Below are positions 1 through 13,789 of a stretch of 64,000 nucleotides of DNA, in pieces. This stretch comes from Hoplostethus atlanticus (taxonomy: Eukaryota; Chordata; Actinopteri; Trachichthyiformes; Trachichthyidae), in the NCBI GenBank assembly GCA_034670405.1, contig JAXDDX010000213.1, forward strand, positions 452,501 through 516,500. Reading direction: 5' to 3'. Each line of letters begins with the position of its first letter. Position 1 is the stretch's first letter. Made by a program: the position numbers and the translations under genes. The notes beneath the pieces were generated by a model that was not told the DNA's origin, searched no databases, and saw only the letters and a program-made list of their open reading frames with translations.

Positions 1-202
1 CAGTTGCTCACAAAAAAATAGTTACCTGGTTACTTTCATCGACCTTATTGTGTCTATTCGGCAAACTCTGCTTGCCCAAACCCGACCGTCCTGGTAGGGG
101 GACCCCTCTCTGAGCAGCCCCTCCCAAGGTCTCGGTTTTGTGGGAGTTTTTCCTTGTTAAGACTGTAGCCTGTGATGAAGGGTTATTCTCTCTGGTCCTT
201 AC
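1..202 (-). other. Start of enah intron 4 (partial)
   Basis: Intronic sequence beginning with the strong exon 4 donor gtaagg and running off the window. It contains no repeat of note. The next enah exons lie beyond base 1. Confidence 0.8.
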
Positions 203-275
203 CTTCTCTGCAGGTCCAGCTCCTCTGGTGTGGGGCCATTCTGCACCTGGGGGCCCTGCCTCGGCAATGTGGGGC
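203..275 (-). CDS. enah: enah exon 4: linker after EVH1
   Basis: Internal coding exon of the Ena/VASP actin regulator Mena. Read on the minus strand it follows the acceptor cactacag and ends at a strong donor, AGAAG|gtaagg. It enters in phase 1 (GC completes a Gly codon started in exon 3) and leaves in phase 2. It encodes G-PTLPRQ-GPQ-VQNGPTPEEL-DLQRR. From memory, mammalian Mena reads GPTLPRQ, NSQLPAQ, VQNGPSQEEL, EIQRRQ here, so the match is specific to Mena rather than EVL or VASP. The segment between PRQ and VQNG is 3 residues instead of 7. In the protein it joins the EVH1 domain to the LERER-type and proline-rich regions that bind profilin and SH3 proteins; those exons lie left of the window. 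The exon is too short to stand out as an open reading frame and was found by its motif. Confidence 0.93.
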
Positions 276-1116
276 CTGTAGTGGGCGACAAACACAGACA
301 GCTATTGTTAGGCATTTAGCGGACGCTGTGATCCGGACGGACCCACAGGGAGGCTGCGTTCCAATCCAAAAGGTTTTCTCCCTCAGCGCCACGCCCTGCT
401 CAGGCCCCTGGACCGTTACCTGATGCCCGGGAATCTGGATTCAGATTACCCTGTACGGTGGTCATGTTCTTCCTCTCGTCTCACATTTCAGGCACAATTA
501 AAGCTGCACTGGGGATTTGCTTCACCCTGCAGGTGATTTGGGTGAACAACACTTTCTTTGCACTGATCATGCTAACAGTAGCAGTAATGTCACCTAGCAA
601 TGCTACACCTGTGTCTTTAGCAGGGTCAATATATTTTAACTAACTAAATATTTGACCATAATCAGCATCTGTGCCACAACACACTTTGACGTATAGAACC
701 ATCAATAGCACAGAGCAGAGTGAAAGCATCCAAACAGTCCAGAGTGAACACAGGGGACAGGCTGCAGGCTATCTGGGGTTTTTAGCCCTCGAGCGCAAAG
801 AATTTGTTTTTGTGTTTTGCCTTCACTTCCTCTGAAGTGACCACACCATGCACACGTTGGGAACACCCAGCCCTTTCTGTTACATGACTGCCACACTAAC
901 CACAATGTCACCTAGTCAGCGATTGCAAAACTTCAAATGGTATTATTTGCTTCAGTGACCGACTGTTTATTAGAGACATATTTTATTTTTCCCGCGGTAC
1001 CCTTTATGTCCATCTTTACATATGATATCTACGTCTGTAAAGTTGATCTATTGAGAAGGTGAAGAGGTTTTTTTTCTTAAACAAAGCACTGACTACACCC
1101 CTCGACACTTTCTTTA

Positions 1117-1158
1117 CACATTAACTAGTCTACTTTACTCAGTAGACTAGTTAATGTG
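1117..1158. repeat. Perfect inverted repeat (18-bp arms, 6-nt loop)
   Basis: Arm cacattaactagtctact (1117-1134) and its exact reverse complement agtagactagttaatgtg (1141-1158) flank ttactc. The surrounding sequence is AT-rich. It would form a strong cruciform or RNA hairpin. Confidence 0.9.
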
Positions 1159-1584
1159 AATATGCTGCATATTCTGCACATCATGTATATTTGCTGTACA
1201 TATAGTCTGCTGTCTTCATATTCCCATATCGTTTTCATCAATCCATTTTATGTACTGCAAATGGATTGATATTTTTGCTTCCACCAATGTCATATTGCAT
1301 ATATTTCATATTTGTGGTAGATTTTAATAACTCACTTTCATTCTTTCTTGGCCTCCGTGACGTCTTCCGCTGTTATTTAGCACACCCTAATAACGCTGCT
1401 TAATACTATAATATATACTTTTTTTCCCATACTCTTCATTCATAATCCCAACACGGAACACACTCACACAAACTCTTGGTAGCATTTGGCAAGAAAACGA
1501 GACGCGTTGACATCGCTGTCTCACTTGCTAATGAGCTAACTTTTCTGTAAAACCTGGACAGAGCCAGATGGACATACTCTACTT

Positions 1585-1586
<2 letters not shown>

Positions 1587-1627
<41 letters not shown>

Positions 1628-1650
1628 CACACACACACACACACACACAC
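1587..1650. repeat. Compound (CT)n(CA)n microsatellite
   Basis: (CT)n from 1587 to 1619, followed by (CA)n with one interruption to 1650. Confidence 0.95.
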
Positions 1651-1984
1651 AGGCGCTTTTGGATCGAGCTGAAAAGGAAGTAGCTTCGATGGCCATTAGT
1701 ATTCAGTCTGGCGTTGACTGTAGCGCCACAGAGAGAGACGGAGACAGAGAGCCACAGAGATAAAACAGGCCGAGGCTGGGCGAGAGCCAGGCTGAACACT
1801 TCTTTTGAATACCAACTTGCTCAAACACATTGCCCCCACTTAACACCTGTCACTGGTGTAGACATTAACCACTTTTCCCCCCACAGTAGAGCAATATGGG
1901 CTTTGCTCTGGCTGAGTCAAATCACTTAGGCATCAACAGCACCATTTCTTTATCCTCGTTTCATCTGCTACTTCTGTTGAATCC

Positions 1985-2035
1985 ACTGCTTTATTGATCC
2001 ATAAAGGGAATTTCTGGCACCGGCAGACAAAAGAA
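1985..2035 (-). repeat. Possible LINE 3'-tail fragment
   Basis: tttattgatccataaaggga, atttctggcac resembles the reverse complement of the common fish LINE end 'aatttccccTTGGGGATCAATAAA'. It is short and diverged. Confidence 0.3.
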
Positions 2036-2496
2036 AAATCCAACACACATAAAAACCGTTCAAAGAAACCAGTCTAAACTCATCATTGAATCATTGTAGT
2101 ATCTAACTGCACATCTAACTGTTATAAAGGATATTGTAAAGCGCTCAGGGGAGCATGGAGGCAGGACAAGGCAATTACTGAAGACACTAACAGTCTGGAC
2201 AAAACGGCAATGAAGATGCACAGACAGACAGAAAGGTCATCTGGAGCAGAAACAGAGATTAATGAACAGTGAGTAAGCCCTGGCCCGGGTCGGTCCTTCA
2301 GTGGAGACCAGACCGCTGGTTATCTCTCACCACTGAAAACTCTCACCTACCATCTATCAGCTATACTACCTTCAAAAGAGCAGTCACATACACAGCACTA
2401 GTAGCACAATGTGAAGCATGGCAGGGTTTCTCCAACCATCGGTTTGGGCCTCTGGTCTCCACGTGACGAGAATACTGAAACAAGCCTAGATCGCCT

Positions 2497-2512
2497 GGGG
2501 GGGGGGGGGGGG
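2497..2512. repeat. PolyG run (16)
   Basis: Sixteen consecutive G on plus. Confidence 0.9.
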
Positions 2513-3275
2513 TGGCTGCATTTACTCAACTTGGGTCGTGGGCTGAAAATGTTTTGGGACCCTTGAGAAATGATGTCGACTCGCCTGTGTTGAGGTTCTG
2601 TGGCTTCACTGACTTCAGGAGGGGGGGGATCAGGTGTAGTCGAACTGACAAACTGACATGTAGGAACTGCAATTTCTAAGCTGCAATTCTTTCTCCACAG
2701 CCACGACTTGCTTCTTGTATCTTACCCACTTCCATCTTCTGTCATATTTGTGCAAAAGCTGAGTGATGTACAAACCAAAACCCCTGAACCCTTTAGATGT
2801 GAGCACCGCCCTGGACTATTGTGATTGGTTGATGCAATGCAGACTCTATCTTGATGTTTCCCCCCCCCCCCATCTTTATTCCTCAATGATAAATAACATT
2901 AGCCACACCTTTCTCCTGGCGCTGACAGCAGCACTAAAACAAAGTGAACCAAAGTGAGCGCATGGAAGACGAGGCCTGGCGCAGCGCATGCAACAACACT
3001 GCAGCCTACAGCGGCCAGGATAAACCAGCCCAACGAGTGGGTCCGTCTCTGCTCAGTGTTGTTAGTAAACTAAATCTGCTTGCGGACTCTTTTTTTTTTT
3101 TTCCTCCCCTGACAGTAAACACTCTCAGGGAAAGCTGTGGATCAATGGAGCATTCAGAGGGTACAGCTGTGTGTGTGTGCTGACAGTAAACCATCCTTTG
3201 AGGATATGACTCGCCGACTAGCTACGTGTATGTCGAACAGGTGTCTAGCCATGGAAAGATTCACGCACGTGCATA

Positions 3276-3356
3276 CACAACCACACACACAACCACACAC
3301 ACACATGTATATATATATATATATATATATATAGACAGACAGACACACACACACAC
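3276..3356. repeat. Compound (CA)n(TA)n(GACA)n(CA)n
   Basis: CA blocks, a (TA)n tract at about 3307-3333, a short GACA run, and CA again. Confidence 0.9.
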
Positions 3357-5904
3357 TTACATGGATGAAAGGCCTTACAGCAAGGTCAAACAAGGAGGGA
3401 TTTAATTGATCATTTTGTCCAGTTATATCCCGCTCAAACCTTCAGACAACATAACAAACATAACACATATTGTCCAGTCCAGAACGCACAATTCAGAATT
3501 TTTCCTCCTCAGATGTGATCTAGATCTGATAAACTGCAAAAAATGCTGTATATTTCAAATTTTTTCAAATCTGGACTGCATGGATATGGTAATAGGTAAA
3601 TCATACGTCATTGATCTGATCCAACTGTGCTAATTTTGGTGCTAACAGCAGCTTGGCTTTTATCCTGGTGTTGTGCCAAAAGTTGTTATTCCTGAAAAAA
3701 AAAGTCTTCCCCCTGGGAGTGTGTCTTGTTTTGTCCTCTGTGTGTTGAGTTGCCACGGCACAAGGACATCATCATGCGGGGGAAATGTGCTTAATTCCAG
3801 ATAAGCAAGAGTAATATATCGCCTGACAACTTCCCTGTAGAATCAATGGACCCTTGTGGTTTGAGAGGATAAGATCATCAACAAGGTGATCTCCGTTCAT
3901 TACAAGTTTGTTCTCTGTAACTAGAATTCTTTATAACGACAGGAAAACAATCCACGGAAATCTAAATGATTTTGTTATTTTCTTCCCTGGCGTGAAATCG
4001 AGGTGAAGACACGCCGCCAGCGGAAACATTTTTTTTAGGGGGGGAAACAAGCTTTGGCACAACACCCTTCCATGTTAGCTAGAGGACTAGCCTGCACGGA
4101 GAGTGGGAGAAGCGCTGGTACCAACACACATGATTGTTACTCTACGCACGCGTGTCTCTTTGACATTGCTGTCAGTTCATATTGGAAATAGATAAGAGTT
4201 GCATCCTAGAATAGATATGAACAGTCATCCAAAAAATTAGATATGAGCCGCAATTTGGAATGGAGCATGAAGGGCAGCTCGGTTCCACAGTGCTGCTGGT
4301 GTGACTGCAGCAATGTTAATTGTCACCAGAGGCTCATAGATACTTCTGGAACCACGACAGGCCGCCACGTCCGTGATCTGTACGAGGAAATCCACCATTA
4401 AAAGAAAATGACGTATGACGTTCTCCACATCTCCAGAGAACACAGGACTACCATTTACCAAAATCACCTCATCTTATTATCGTCTCAATGGTTCCTCACA
4501 TCCGCTGGATTGAAACATTATTGAATTAAGCCTTGGCCACAGGCAGTCGATATCATCTGATATCACCCGACCAGAATAAGACCAGCCGTAATTGCTGACA
4601 CGGTCGCTCTCGTCTCCATCTTCCGCTGCCTATGGGTATAGCGGTGTTACTGTCTGTTCTAATAGCGCTTATGTGCCAATGACAGAGCACAGACGCCCGG
4701 CCTAGCAGGACCTAGAGAACTGGCTGAACATATCAGCAGACCGAAGACTGGTTTAACAGGTTGCCTAAAAACTCGACTCAAAATCGAGCATCTTAACAGA
4801 GAACAACTTCTTACTCAACCAGTCGAGTAATCCAAGAACACGTTCTTTATATCACAAGGTTTTCTGGAAATGGAAGGTAGTTTTAAATTGATTCAGTGAG
4901 GTAAAGACAACAGCACTTTAGGCTTGGCCTGCATCCAACAATACTATCTGGCGCAAAGAGACAAAGAGAGAAAAAAAAAGAGGACAGAAAGAGATAGAAA
5001 GTGAGCCACCGAGCTATCCAGACAAAAGCAGAGAGACAGAAAAAGAGAAGCAGAGAGAAAGAGAGATTGGAGTAGCTGGGTTTAACTACATTAGCTAGAC
5101 ATGAGATCACTGCCTGGTACTGAAATACACCCCAGGGAAGAGGGATGTTAGCAGCATCCCATCCCCTGATAAGGAGTAAGGAGAGAAACCAAGTATCACA
5201 TAAAAGACTAAAAAGAATGTGTGTCTAAGAACCGGTAGACCCTCCACCTCCAGGAATGCATAATAAACATAAGGTGACTCAAACCTAAAAGATCCCAAAG
5301 CATCTTTTTCCCCCCCACAGGTTGAGCATGGAGGCAGTGGAAGGCTTTGATAAATAGAGTCAGGTAACACACAGCCCATTCCCACCATGTCATATACCTA
5401 CATGAGGGCAGCGACAGCGTAGGCCTCTTCTGGCAGCAAACGTAACGCCACAGTCCATCGGTGGCCCCTTCTGACCCATTACTAGGCCTCAGTCCAGCTG
5501 CCCCCCCCACCGGCCCACCTACCCCAGCGCAATCCTGGGAGCTCACATACAAAACCATAGCTGAGGCTCTTTCAATTTCCTGCGTCTTCCATCATCCAGA
5601 CGGCTCAAGGTTCTGTGAAAGCTGGAGCTGGTTATGAATTAAAGTTCCGCTGAGAAAAGAGATTAAAAGATTTTTTTTTTTAATTAAGAAAATGAATTTG
5701 AGCCATCTCTTTTGCAGTGGCAGGTCCAGCTGTCGCCTTTCCAACAGGTCTTTGTCCTCGGTGATGTCATTCCCCTCGATTTTGTTCTCATCTATATCCC
5801 AGTGGGACACCTTTAAAAGACGACCCGGGCGCGCTGAAACGCCGGGTGTGGCTGTCCTTTTTGCTGGCTCTTCAATAGATACGAGACTATAATTGATGGA
5901 AACG

Positions 5905-6090
5905 TACTGAGAGGGAGGGACAGAGGGCGGGGGAGGGAGGGGAGGGAGGGATGAAGACAGAGGGATAGAAGTGCAGGAGGAGAGAGACAGAGAGAGTGCT
6001 GCAGATTAAGACGGAGAGCTACAGACAGAGAGAAAGAATGAAGGAAAAACACAAAGTGCCAAAACAAGAAAAGAGAGACAGAAGGAGAGA
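5905..6090. repeat. Purine-rich (GGGA/AGAG) low-complexity stretch
   Basis: Plus strand is almost all G and A, with gggagggaggggagggaggg-type runs. Coding-looking frames across it are serine/leucine-rich artefacts. Confidence 0.8.
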
Positions 6091-6846
6091 GGGAGGGCTG
6101 TGTACAGGATGTGGTGGGTCTCTCTAGCCGATTGGTTGGTCAGCCGGTCTGCACTTCCTGGATCCAATCTATTATTCATACACTGGAGACAGAGAAGGAC
6201 AAAACACTGCTGCCCTCAATATCATTACCAGGGTGTGTGTGTGTGTAGGTGTGTGTGTAAGGATGAAGTAGAGGGTAAAGCCACCTAAATTTAGCTTCCC
6301 CTGCCTTCTGAGGCTGACATAGATCTTTATGACATCATACATACATGTTACTTAGTTGCAAGGAACAAACAGGAAAAGTAACAATTTAATGCTTTTTTGG
6401 AAATGCAATAATTGATTTTTGGTTATATTGGTGGTTGTCTGCCTCATGGTGATCATCGACCGGAGGTCATAGTTTACCCACCTCTTTATCTACATCACTG
6501 TGTGCATGCTTCAACTATCTATCATGTGTTTCTACCAGATGCCACGTGAGACATTACAAAAATCAAAGAAGACAGGATAGAACGAAGGAAGAAACAAAAA
6601 AATAAGAATAAAATTAGATCTGGAGAGGAAGAGAAAGAGGGCAAAAATGAGAGTGGTTGAGTGTTTGCCAGGGTGAAGGAGAGGAGTGGAGGGGGGTAAA
6701 GGACAGGGTCGGTCCATCTTTCTGCTTATCCACGTCTGTCCACCCCTCTGTCTCACCGTCAGAAAAACAACCTGTCATCAAATCTGTCATCTTTCTATGT
6801 TTATGTAACCGAGGGGCTGTCCCCCATCACCTGCCGAGGGGTCAAG

Positions 6847-6871
6847 GTGTGTGTGTGTGTGTGTGTGTGTG
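6847..6871. repeat. (GT)12 microsatellite
   Basis: Pure GT run. A shorter interrupted one lies at 6231-6259. Confidence 0.95.
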
Positions 6872-6959
6872 CATTGGGTGAGTATCTACTGAGTCCATCC
6901 ATCATCCCATCTGAGACAAACAGGCCAAAAGGCAGACGGGCGGAACAAGGTCGTAAATA

Positions 6960-7120
6960 TTATATCACACACACGTTATTCGGCGGATGCTTTTATCCCG
7001 AGCGCCTTACAGTATCATGAGTGCACACAATTTCAGCATGGGCGGGGCCCCAGTGGGAATTGAACCCCACAACCCCCGAGAGTGTGAGTGCCAGGCTCAA
7101 CTCAACTGAGCTGTAAGGAA
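6960..7120 (-). repeat. tRNA-derived SINE (V-SINE/HE-like), minus
   Basis: Read on minus, the element starts with a tRNA-like head (cttacagctcagttgag resembling box A, then gttcaattcccactggg as box B). It ends with aaggcgctcgggataaaagc, atccgccgaataa, which resembles the conserved tail of vertebrate V-SINEs (ggcgcttTGGATAAAAGCgtctgc). It is degenerate and not a functional tRNA. Confidence 0.7.
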
Positions 7121-10100
7121 ACACATTCTGCAGTCACAGACGGACAGACGAAATGCCAACCTGTCTCCACCTTACTGTAAACCTCCACATGTAGACTTAT
7201 TTATATCACTTGGCAGAAGCTCCATTAGCAGGATTATAGGGTGAAGACATTTTTGGCAAGCCAGCAGCCACATATATATCATATGTAGCCCATGATGTCA
7301 TGGCTTGTTGTCAGGGTAAAAACAAAAAATACAGCCTCAACTGTCCATGTTTGGCTACAGATCAGGACAAAAATAGATTTGGGATATTTCTGAATTTTCC
7401 ATCCCACGCAGCTCCCTTTCACACCAAAAGTGTACCAGAAAATACTATGAAAAACAACATAACGGAAAACATACACTTGATTTAGATTCTGAGGCAAGTT
7501 CTTCCTGGACAAGCTGCTTTATGAGACAAACGTATTGGAAACCTGAACTTAAACCTTCATTAACCATCCCAGCCACGGAGATTATGCTGACACTCACAAG
7601 CTACAAACGATTACTAAACAGTACAGATTGTACTTCACTACTTGTAATCGAGTTGGGATTGGCGGCTCTTGTGTTGCTTCCCCCCTCCCTCTCCTGCTTC
7701 CTGCTGATGTCAGGGTTTCCAGAAGTCTTGTGGGTAAAACGGTTCCTTGAGGCACGAGGCAGCTTATCAATAACCATTATCTGAGACGGCCAAAGAAAAT
7801 GGGCTGTTTGGCACACATGGACCTACTTCAAATGTTCAATTTGGCGTCCAACTTTGCACTTCCAAGTGCTATCTCTCCATCTCTGTTCGATTAGTCTCCC
7901 TCTCCCCGCCCTCGCCTCTGATAACCTTCTCCTTGACTTCCTTTCTGTTATAGCCAACTTTGTCTTTAGCCCTACTGGCACAGGACCTTAAAGTCACATT
8001 TCCCCACACTCATTTGGACATCAAAGTCAAGGACCTTTCAATTACTTTCAAGGTCTTAAAGGGCGTAGAGCTTTTCTGCCATCCCGGTCTTTGGTCTCTC
8101 TCTTTCCCATATTAAGGGGTTATTTTGGGGCTGCAGGGAGAAGGGGAGTCTGGAAGGCCTGGGGCAGGAGGACACCAACTTCTACATGTCTTGCCCTCCT
8201 GTCCCGGCTACCCATCCCCATCACCCCCTATGGAGGACTACTGGCCATTTGATTCCGCTGTGTCTGTGTGTGACAGGGGTATAATATGACAGGGTGACAC
8301 AACCAACCAACATCCACTTATAATAGTGTCAGATTTGCCCGGCAACAAGTGGGCTAGCCAATCAGTTGGCCTTGAGACGCTGATGCCTGTGCCCATCCGG
8401 TGCCCCGTCAAAGGGTCATGGTAAACACTGGGGTATTTTGGGGTGGGGTGCGGGGTCAGAGAGAACACTGGAGTTAGCTGGCACCAGACGATGAGTTTAC
8501 TAGGGCACCATCATGGACCTCCGGGTCAAAACATATCTGGACCAAGCCAAATAAATATGAAGAAATCCTCCTCCTCCTCTACAGATTCCCAGAAGTGTAA
8601 CAGCCACTCTGAAGTTTTTGTGATCAGTCCAAGACAACAAAATGTTACAATGAGTGATGAACTGGTCACAGTGGCAGACTGTGGCAATAAACATCTCTCT
8701 TAAGCTTGGGAAAATGTACAATCACACTGGAGAAACAAACAGATTACAGGCTATCTTTGACTGAAAGAAGGCTGACCATGCCTTTTAAAAGCCATTTGAC
8801 CTTTAACTACAATGGTTTCTTGAAGGCTTGTAGGGTAAAAAAAGTTGGCCGAAATGCATTTAAACTTTTTTTCTTTCCAAAGCTGAAGTTTCATAGATCC
8901 TTTCTCCTTTCTCAGATGCACTAGCGAGCCTAATTAAGAAGAGACCATGGTGAGACTCAAAAGTAAACAGACAAAAGGTTATTTTGGCAAAACAGAAATG
9001 CTGACGACCATTTTCCATCCTTCAAGATAACTTTGCATGTGTGAAAACGCCTCACATTTTACCTTCCTCGTTATATTGTAAGTGAAAAAGTTACTATAGT
9101 TCCATATACCATGACGCTCTAGACATTTCTACATGAAATAGATACTGGAAATCGATCTGGGAGTAAAAACTGATTCCAGCACTGAAATAACCCTCTCAAT
9201 ATCAAAAACCTTCTTCCTCCCTTTCCCTGGAAACGAGGATCAAGTTGGTACCCTGAGAAAGAGGGAGGAAAATGGCTTTGTCTGGGATTTCCCTCTTCTG
9301 TTGCTACCTCCACTTCACCTATCAGCTTCTCCTGGACACATGGCAGACACCAAAACCAAACCGGAGGCAGCAAAAGAGACTCAAAGAAAGAACACAAACT
9401 CTGGTTGAATGAGGAAGAGGAAACGAGGAGGCGGCGGCCGCGTCCAAAATCTGTCTAGTCAGCTTCTCCGGTAAGATGACTCACATCATTCACAACTAGG
9501 AACCGAACGTTCAATAAACGGTGAAAGGTCCCATTATCTCAGAGCTCAATTACAACAGATAGCAGCAGATAATTTTAGATGGGAGAGGAGGAAGCGTGCC
9601 TGATACATAATGCATCATCAAAACCAAAAAAAAAAAATGTTTTACTGGGGCATGTAATTAGTTTTAGAAAAATTCTCCTCAGGATGTTTGACGCCCGCCC
9701 CCGGCAGATACAGATACTCATGAAAGCGCAATTTTGGTCACTGGCACGGCGTGCGATGGAAGAATGTCGGTTTGAAGACACCAGTTCGGTTTGCGGAGGA
9801 AAACCATTATATGTCCTATGAATTTAAGAGAGGATTGATTTGTTGACGTACAATCAACACGATTGGCTACTCAGGCATGGGGAAGATGAGGAGTTGGACA
9901 AGACGGCTCAGTCTCGGCTCTTTTATTGAAGAGCTTCGTCGATTCCCTCTCAACTTCTGGAAACGTTGAGCGTCTCGGGTTTGGGAGGCGTTTTGGCAGT
10001 GATGGGGGTAATTATTACGACTTGCTCTTTTGGCCTAACACACTATGGAGGTTTGCTTCTCATTAGCCATAGTAGTAGTGCACTTCCAGCTTGTAGTTCC

Positions 10101-10154
10101 AATGTGATGACAGAGGTCTTCAACAGCAGTGACATCTTTTTTCAGTTTATCTCT

Positions 10155-10182
<28 letters not shown>
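10155..10182. repeat. (CA)14 microsatellite
   Basis: Pure CA run in intron 3. Confidence 0.95.
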
Positions 10183-10185
<3 letters not shown>

Positions 10186-11512
10186 CCTCAGCTCTAACAG
10201 AAAACTAGTCTCTCCTCTTTCAGAGATCAGGAGACCATTGCAACGCTGGTCACTCCCCCCTCCCGCCTTCCTACACTGTTGCTACATGACAACTAGAGCA
10301 GTAGCCAATGGAATTACAGAATGGCTCTATAGCCAATCAGGGGATGGTCTCCATGGAGGCCTCGCTTCAGGCTGAAATGTGTGTATGTGTGGGGCCTGTG
10401 GTCCAGAATGGCTAAACACTTAAACACACACACATATGGATTTTAGTTACATAAAGGCTTGTACAAGCAACCACCAGTCTTTGATAGAGATCTTTAGATA
10501 TTTGGTATCAAATAAAATATTACAATTCCATTAAAGCCCATAAATGTCGATGTTATGCTACAATGCATAAGGTACGTATAACACCTATCTAGATTATGGA
10601 CCATATTTTCCATACATGGCAGGCAATAATATTTCTGCAGAGTAGGGACAATATTTTGACATTGCTGGTGCAGGTGAGGGAAATCTGTCTGATCACTGTA
10701 ATCTCCAGTCTCACTTTGTGATTTTTTTTTGCCAACTTGTTGTTTGAACAGAATGTATTCAGGATCATCTGTGCACCTACATTACTAGTCTGTTGTCATT
10801 TTGCAGTGAGGACTTGTTCGCTGTCCACTGATTTCAACCCGTTCACCGTTTGTGCCAGTACTTCACCCAAAACAAAAAGGCCTGAGATCAAAGACGCACG
10901 GCGGCAAGTCATACTGTATGATTACTGTGGTATACGCAACAGGACAGACGAGCTTTTAGGAAGCCTTCTGACATAGTGTCATGTTGGAGTAGCACGCAGA
11001 CATAAAGGCAGACAGACTCTTACTACTCACTCCTGAGGATGATTTGAGCACGGCTGATCTTCTGCTGACCTTGGGGGAAACGGGTAACTCTGGCTGAGGC
11101 AGGCATGTCTGTAGACGCCTCAGTGAGGGGGCCTCAGGGGGGGTTCGTCGGTGTGCCACTCCACTAGCGGCAGCAGTCAGAGAAAATGTACCTGAAAGCT
11201 GGTGTTTCTCTACCGGCTCGTCCACCGGTCCTTCTTTCTTTGATCTTTCGTTCTCTCTTCAGAAAATCAGCTGCTCACATTTACTAACTTTTTCCCCCAC
11301 TCTTTCATTCTTCCTTTTTGATTTCTTCCTAAATCTTTGTCTGACACTTGTCTCTCTTTCTCTGGCTCTTCGAATGTCAAAGTCTCTCTCCCAATCTCTC
11401 TCTTTCTCTTCTGGTCTTCTCCAGCTGGGTTGCAGTGTGCAGCCAGTTTGGGGTTTGATGCCAGAGACCATAAGCTCATCCACCAAACGTAATGTGGGGC
11501 AGGGGGACATAT

Positions 11513-11530
11513 GGGGGGGGGGGGGGGGGG
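11513..11530. repeat. PolyG run (18)
   Basis: Eighteen consecutive G on plus. Confidence 0.9.
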
Positions 11531-12626
11531 TGGCCAGCCTGTGGTGCCAGTATGGTCAGGCGCTGTCACGAGCTGACAAGGAAAACCACATGCCAGACTG
11601 ATGTGATGCAAGAGTGCAGGAGGGATGTACCCCTAAGTGCTTGCCCCCCCCCAACCCCATCCCCCACGAGCTGCAAAAACAAACTCATTGTGGCTGAGGA
11701 ACACATGCTGTTTCTATGGGCCTCGGTGTGCCCGTCTCCCTCCACAACCCTCTCTACCTCTCAGATTCATCCTGCCCTCCAGGACTGAAGGCCACATGGC
11801 ACACTGTTGGCAGGGGCTGTGAGCCTCAAAATACATGATGATCCTCCGTTAGCGACTTCGACATGTCCCTGAGGAGACACACCGCTCTGCCATCTGACTC
11901 TGCCTGTCCAGATCAACAGAGAGAAAGCCAGAAAGCTCAAAGTGTAGGAAGCTGGACCTTTTCTGTGTCGGTCTAGCCAAGAGTGTAACTACATAATTCT
12001 AACTATGTAGCGCTACAGAAAAATGCTGCAAATCAAAAAAAATGAATCTGGAAAACCTAACAAAATCATCATTCAATATCTTTACAATATTAAAGTAATA
12101 CATCTCAAATAAATATTAAATCTTTAAAATTAATCATCATGGACGATTATTATTATTATTATCATCATCATCATCAAGTGGTAGAGAGTCATTTCGGAAC
12201 AACAAGCTGTAATATTTTTCAGTATTTCAGGAATGAGGATGAATTCATCCTCAAAGGTTCTAAGAAAGCGTCTAGAGTTCAACAGCATCCTGTGATGAGT
12301 TGTGCTTTGTGCCAGCAATCATATTTTTGAAGGTTGAAATGAGATGACAACAGTTGACATCTCATCTAGGAATGAAACTCTTTGATCTCATATTGCACCA
12401 AATATATTCTGCTACAATATTAAAGGGAACTGATTCTACTGATGGCGGTTCAAACCCCAATCAGGAGATCAATAGGACATTCATGATGTCATTTAATGGT
12501 AATAAGTACATTTGTATTAAAGCATTTGGCTTCCAAAAGAAGACAGATTGGCAGATGGTGCGCTCAACACTCAGCATGTGGAGACACATAACAGTGATGA
12601 TTAAACTGACCCACAACAGCCCAGTT

Positions 12627-12628
<2 letters not shown>

Positions 12629-12664
<36 letters not shown>
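12629..12664. repeat. (CA)18 microsatellite
   Basis: Pure CA run. It pairs in inverted orientation with the TG tract 85 bp to the right. Confidence 0.95.
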
Positions 12665-12667
<3 letters not shown>

Positions 12668-12743
12668 AAGCCTGATGTGTATGTGTGTGCATTAGGACTC
12701 TTGAGGGCACACAGTTTGGGAATGTTTTTGTGACGTGCACTCT

Positions 12744-12748
<5 letters not shown>

Positions 12749-12794
<46 letters not shown>
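12749..12794. repeat. (GT)23 microsatellite
   Basis: Pure GT run; inverted partner of 12629-12664. Confidence 0.95.
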
Positions 12795-12795
<1 letters not shown>

Positions 12796-13685
12796 AGCCA
12801 GAGAACTATACACAGGCAGACAGATAGACAAAAACAGGCAAAGAAAGAGGGATAAATATTTAGCTCAAATGGTCCTGACTCCATCCAACAGATGAGGTAA
12901 TCACGCTACCAGTCACATTCCTGCTCCAGGCCTGTCAACACCAAACGACCTGCTAGGACACAGACACAGACAATACAGCCACATAGGCCAGGGCAGGACA
13001 AAGTTGTTCTCCTGATCCTTTATGAATGAGCCTATGCTGAAAAATGACTTTGTAGCTGGGAAGCAGGACGTGGGGGGTGAACCCATGCAGTGATTTTTCA
13101 TATAAAATTTATATGAGACATACAACAGAAATACTGTTTTACCAGGAACGGATAGGAAGTGAACTTGGTGGGCGATGGGAGACTGTACCACCAATCTTTA
13201 TCTCTGTGACCGTTCCTGTTCTTCGCCTCATTTCTTTCCCTCTCACTCTTTTCTCTCCCTCCCAGCGAGTGAGATGACAGGAGGGGATTACTGGCCAGAC
13301 CGCAACCCAGCGGCCCGCGACCCGGCCCTCCGCAGACCCCCACTCCTCCCTCTCCCTCCTCCCAACCTCCGCTCTGTTCCACTTTAGCCTTTTTAGGAGA
13401 AAGAGAAAAAAAAAGCAAGGCGGCGTGAACGGATCTCGACTCGTCCGTGTGCAAGCTCAACAGTCTTGAGCCGACGTCACATAACACCAGGTCTCTTTTG
13501 ACTCTGCACACACAGCGATGACGAGATGGTTTAAGTCACGTAAGACGAGGTGACGAAAGGTTGACTAAGACAAGACGCACGCACAGAAACTCTCACGCAT
13601 AGTCACAGACAGGTGAAACCACCGCTCCTGTCACTTGACTAACACCAGTCACCAAAGCCTTCCCTCAGTGTGTGCCCTCCAGAGT

Positions 13686-13789
<104 letters not shown>

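Noticed and set aside
8..295. 95-codon minus-strand open frame over exon 4
   Set aside because: Wrong frame. The Mena reading (TLPRQ, VQNGP, LDLQRR) is offset from it and bounded by splice sites.
10956..11225. Minus-strand 89-codon frame of normal composition
   Set aside because: No acceptor or donor in suitable phase and no recognisable family; length is within chance expectation.
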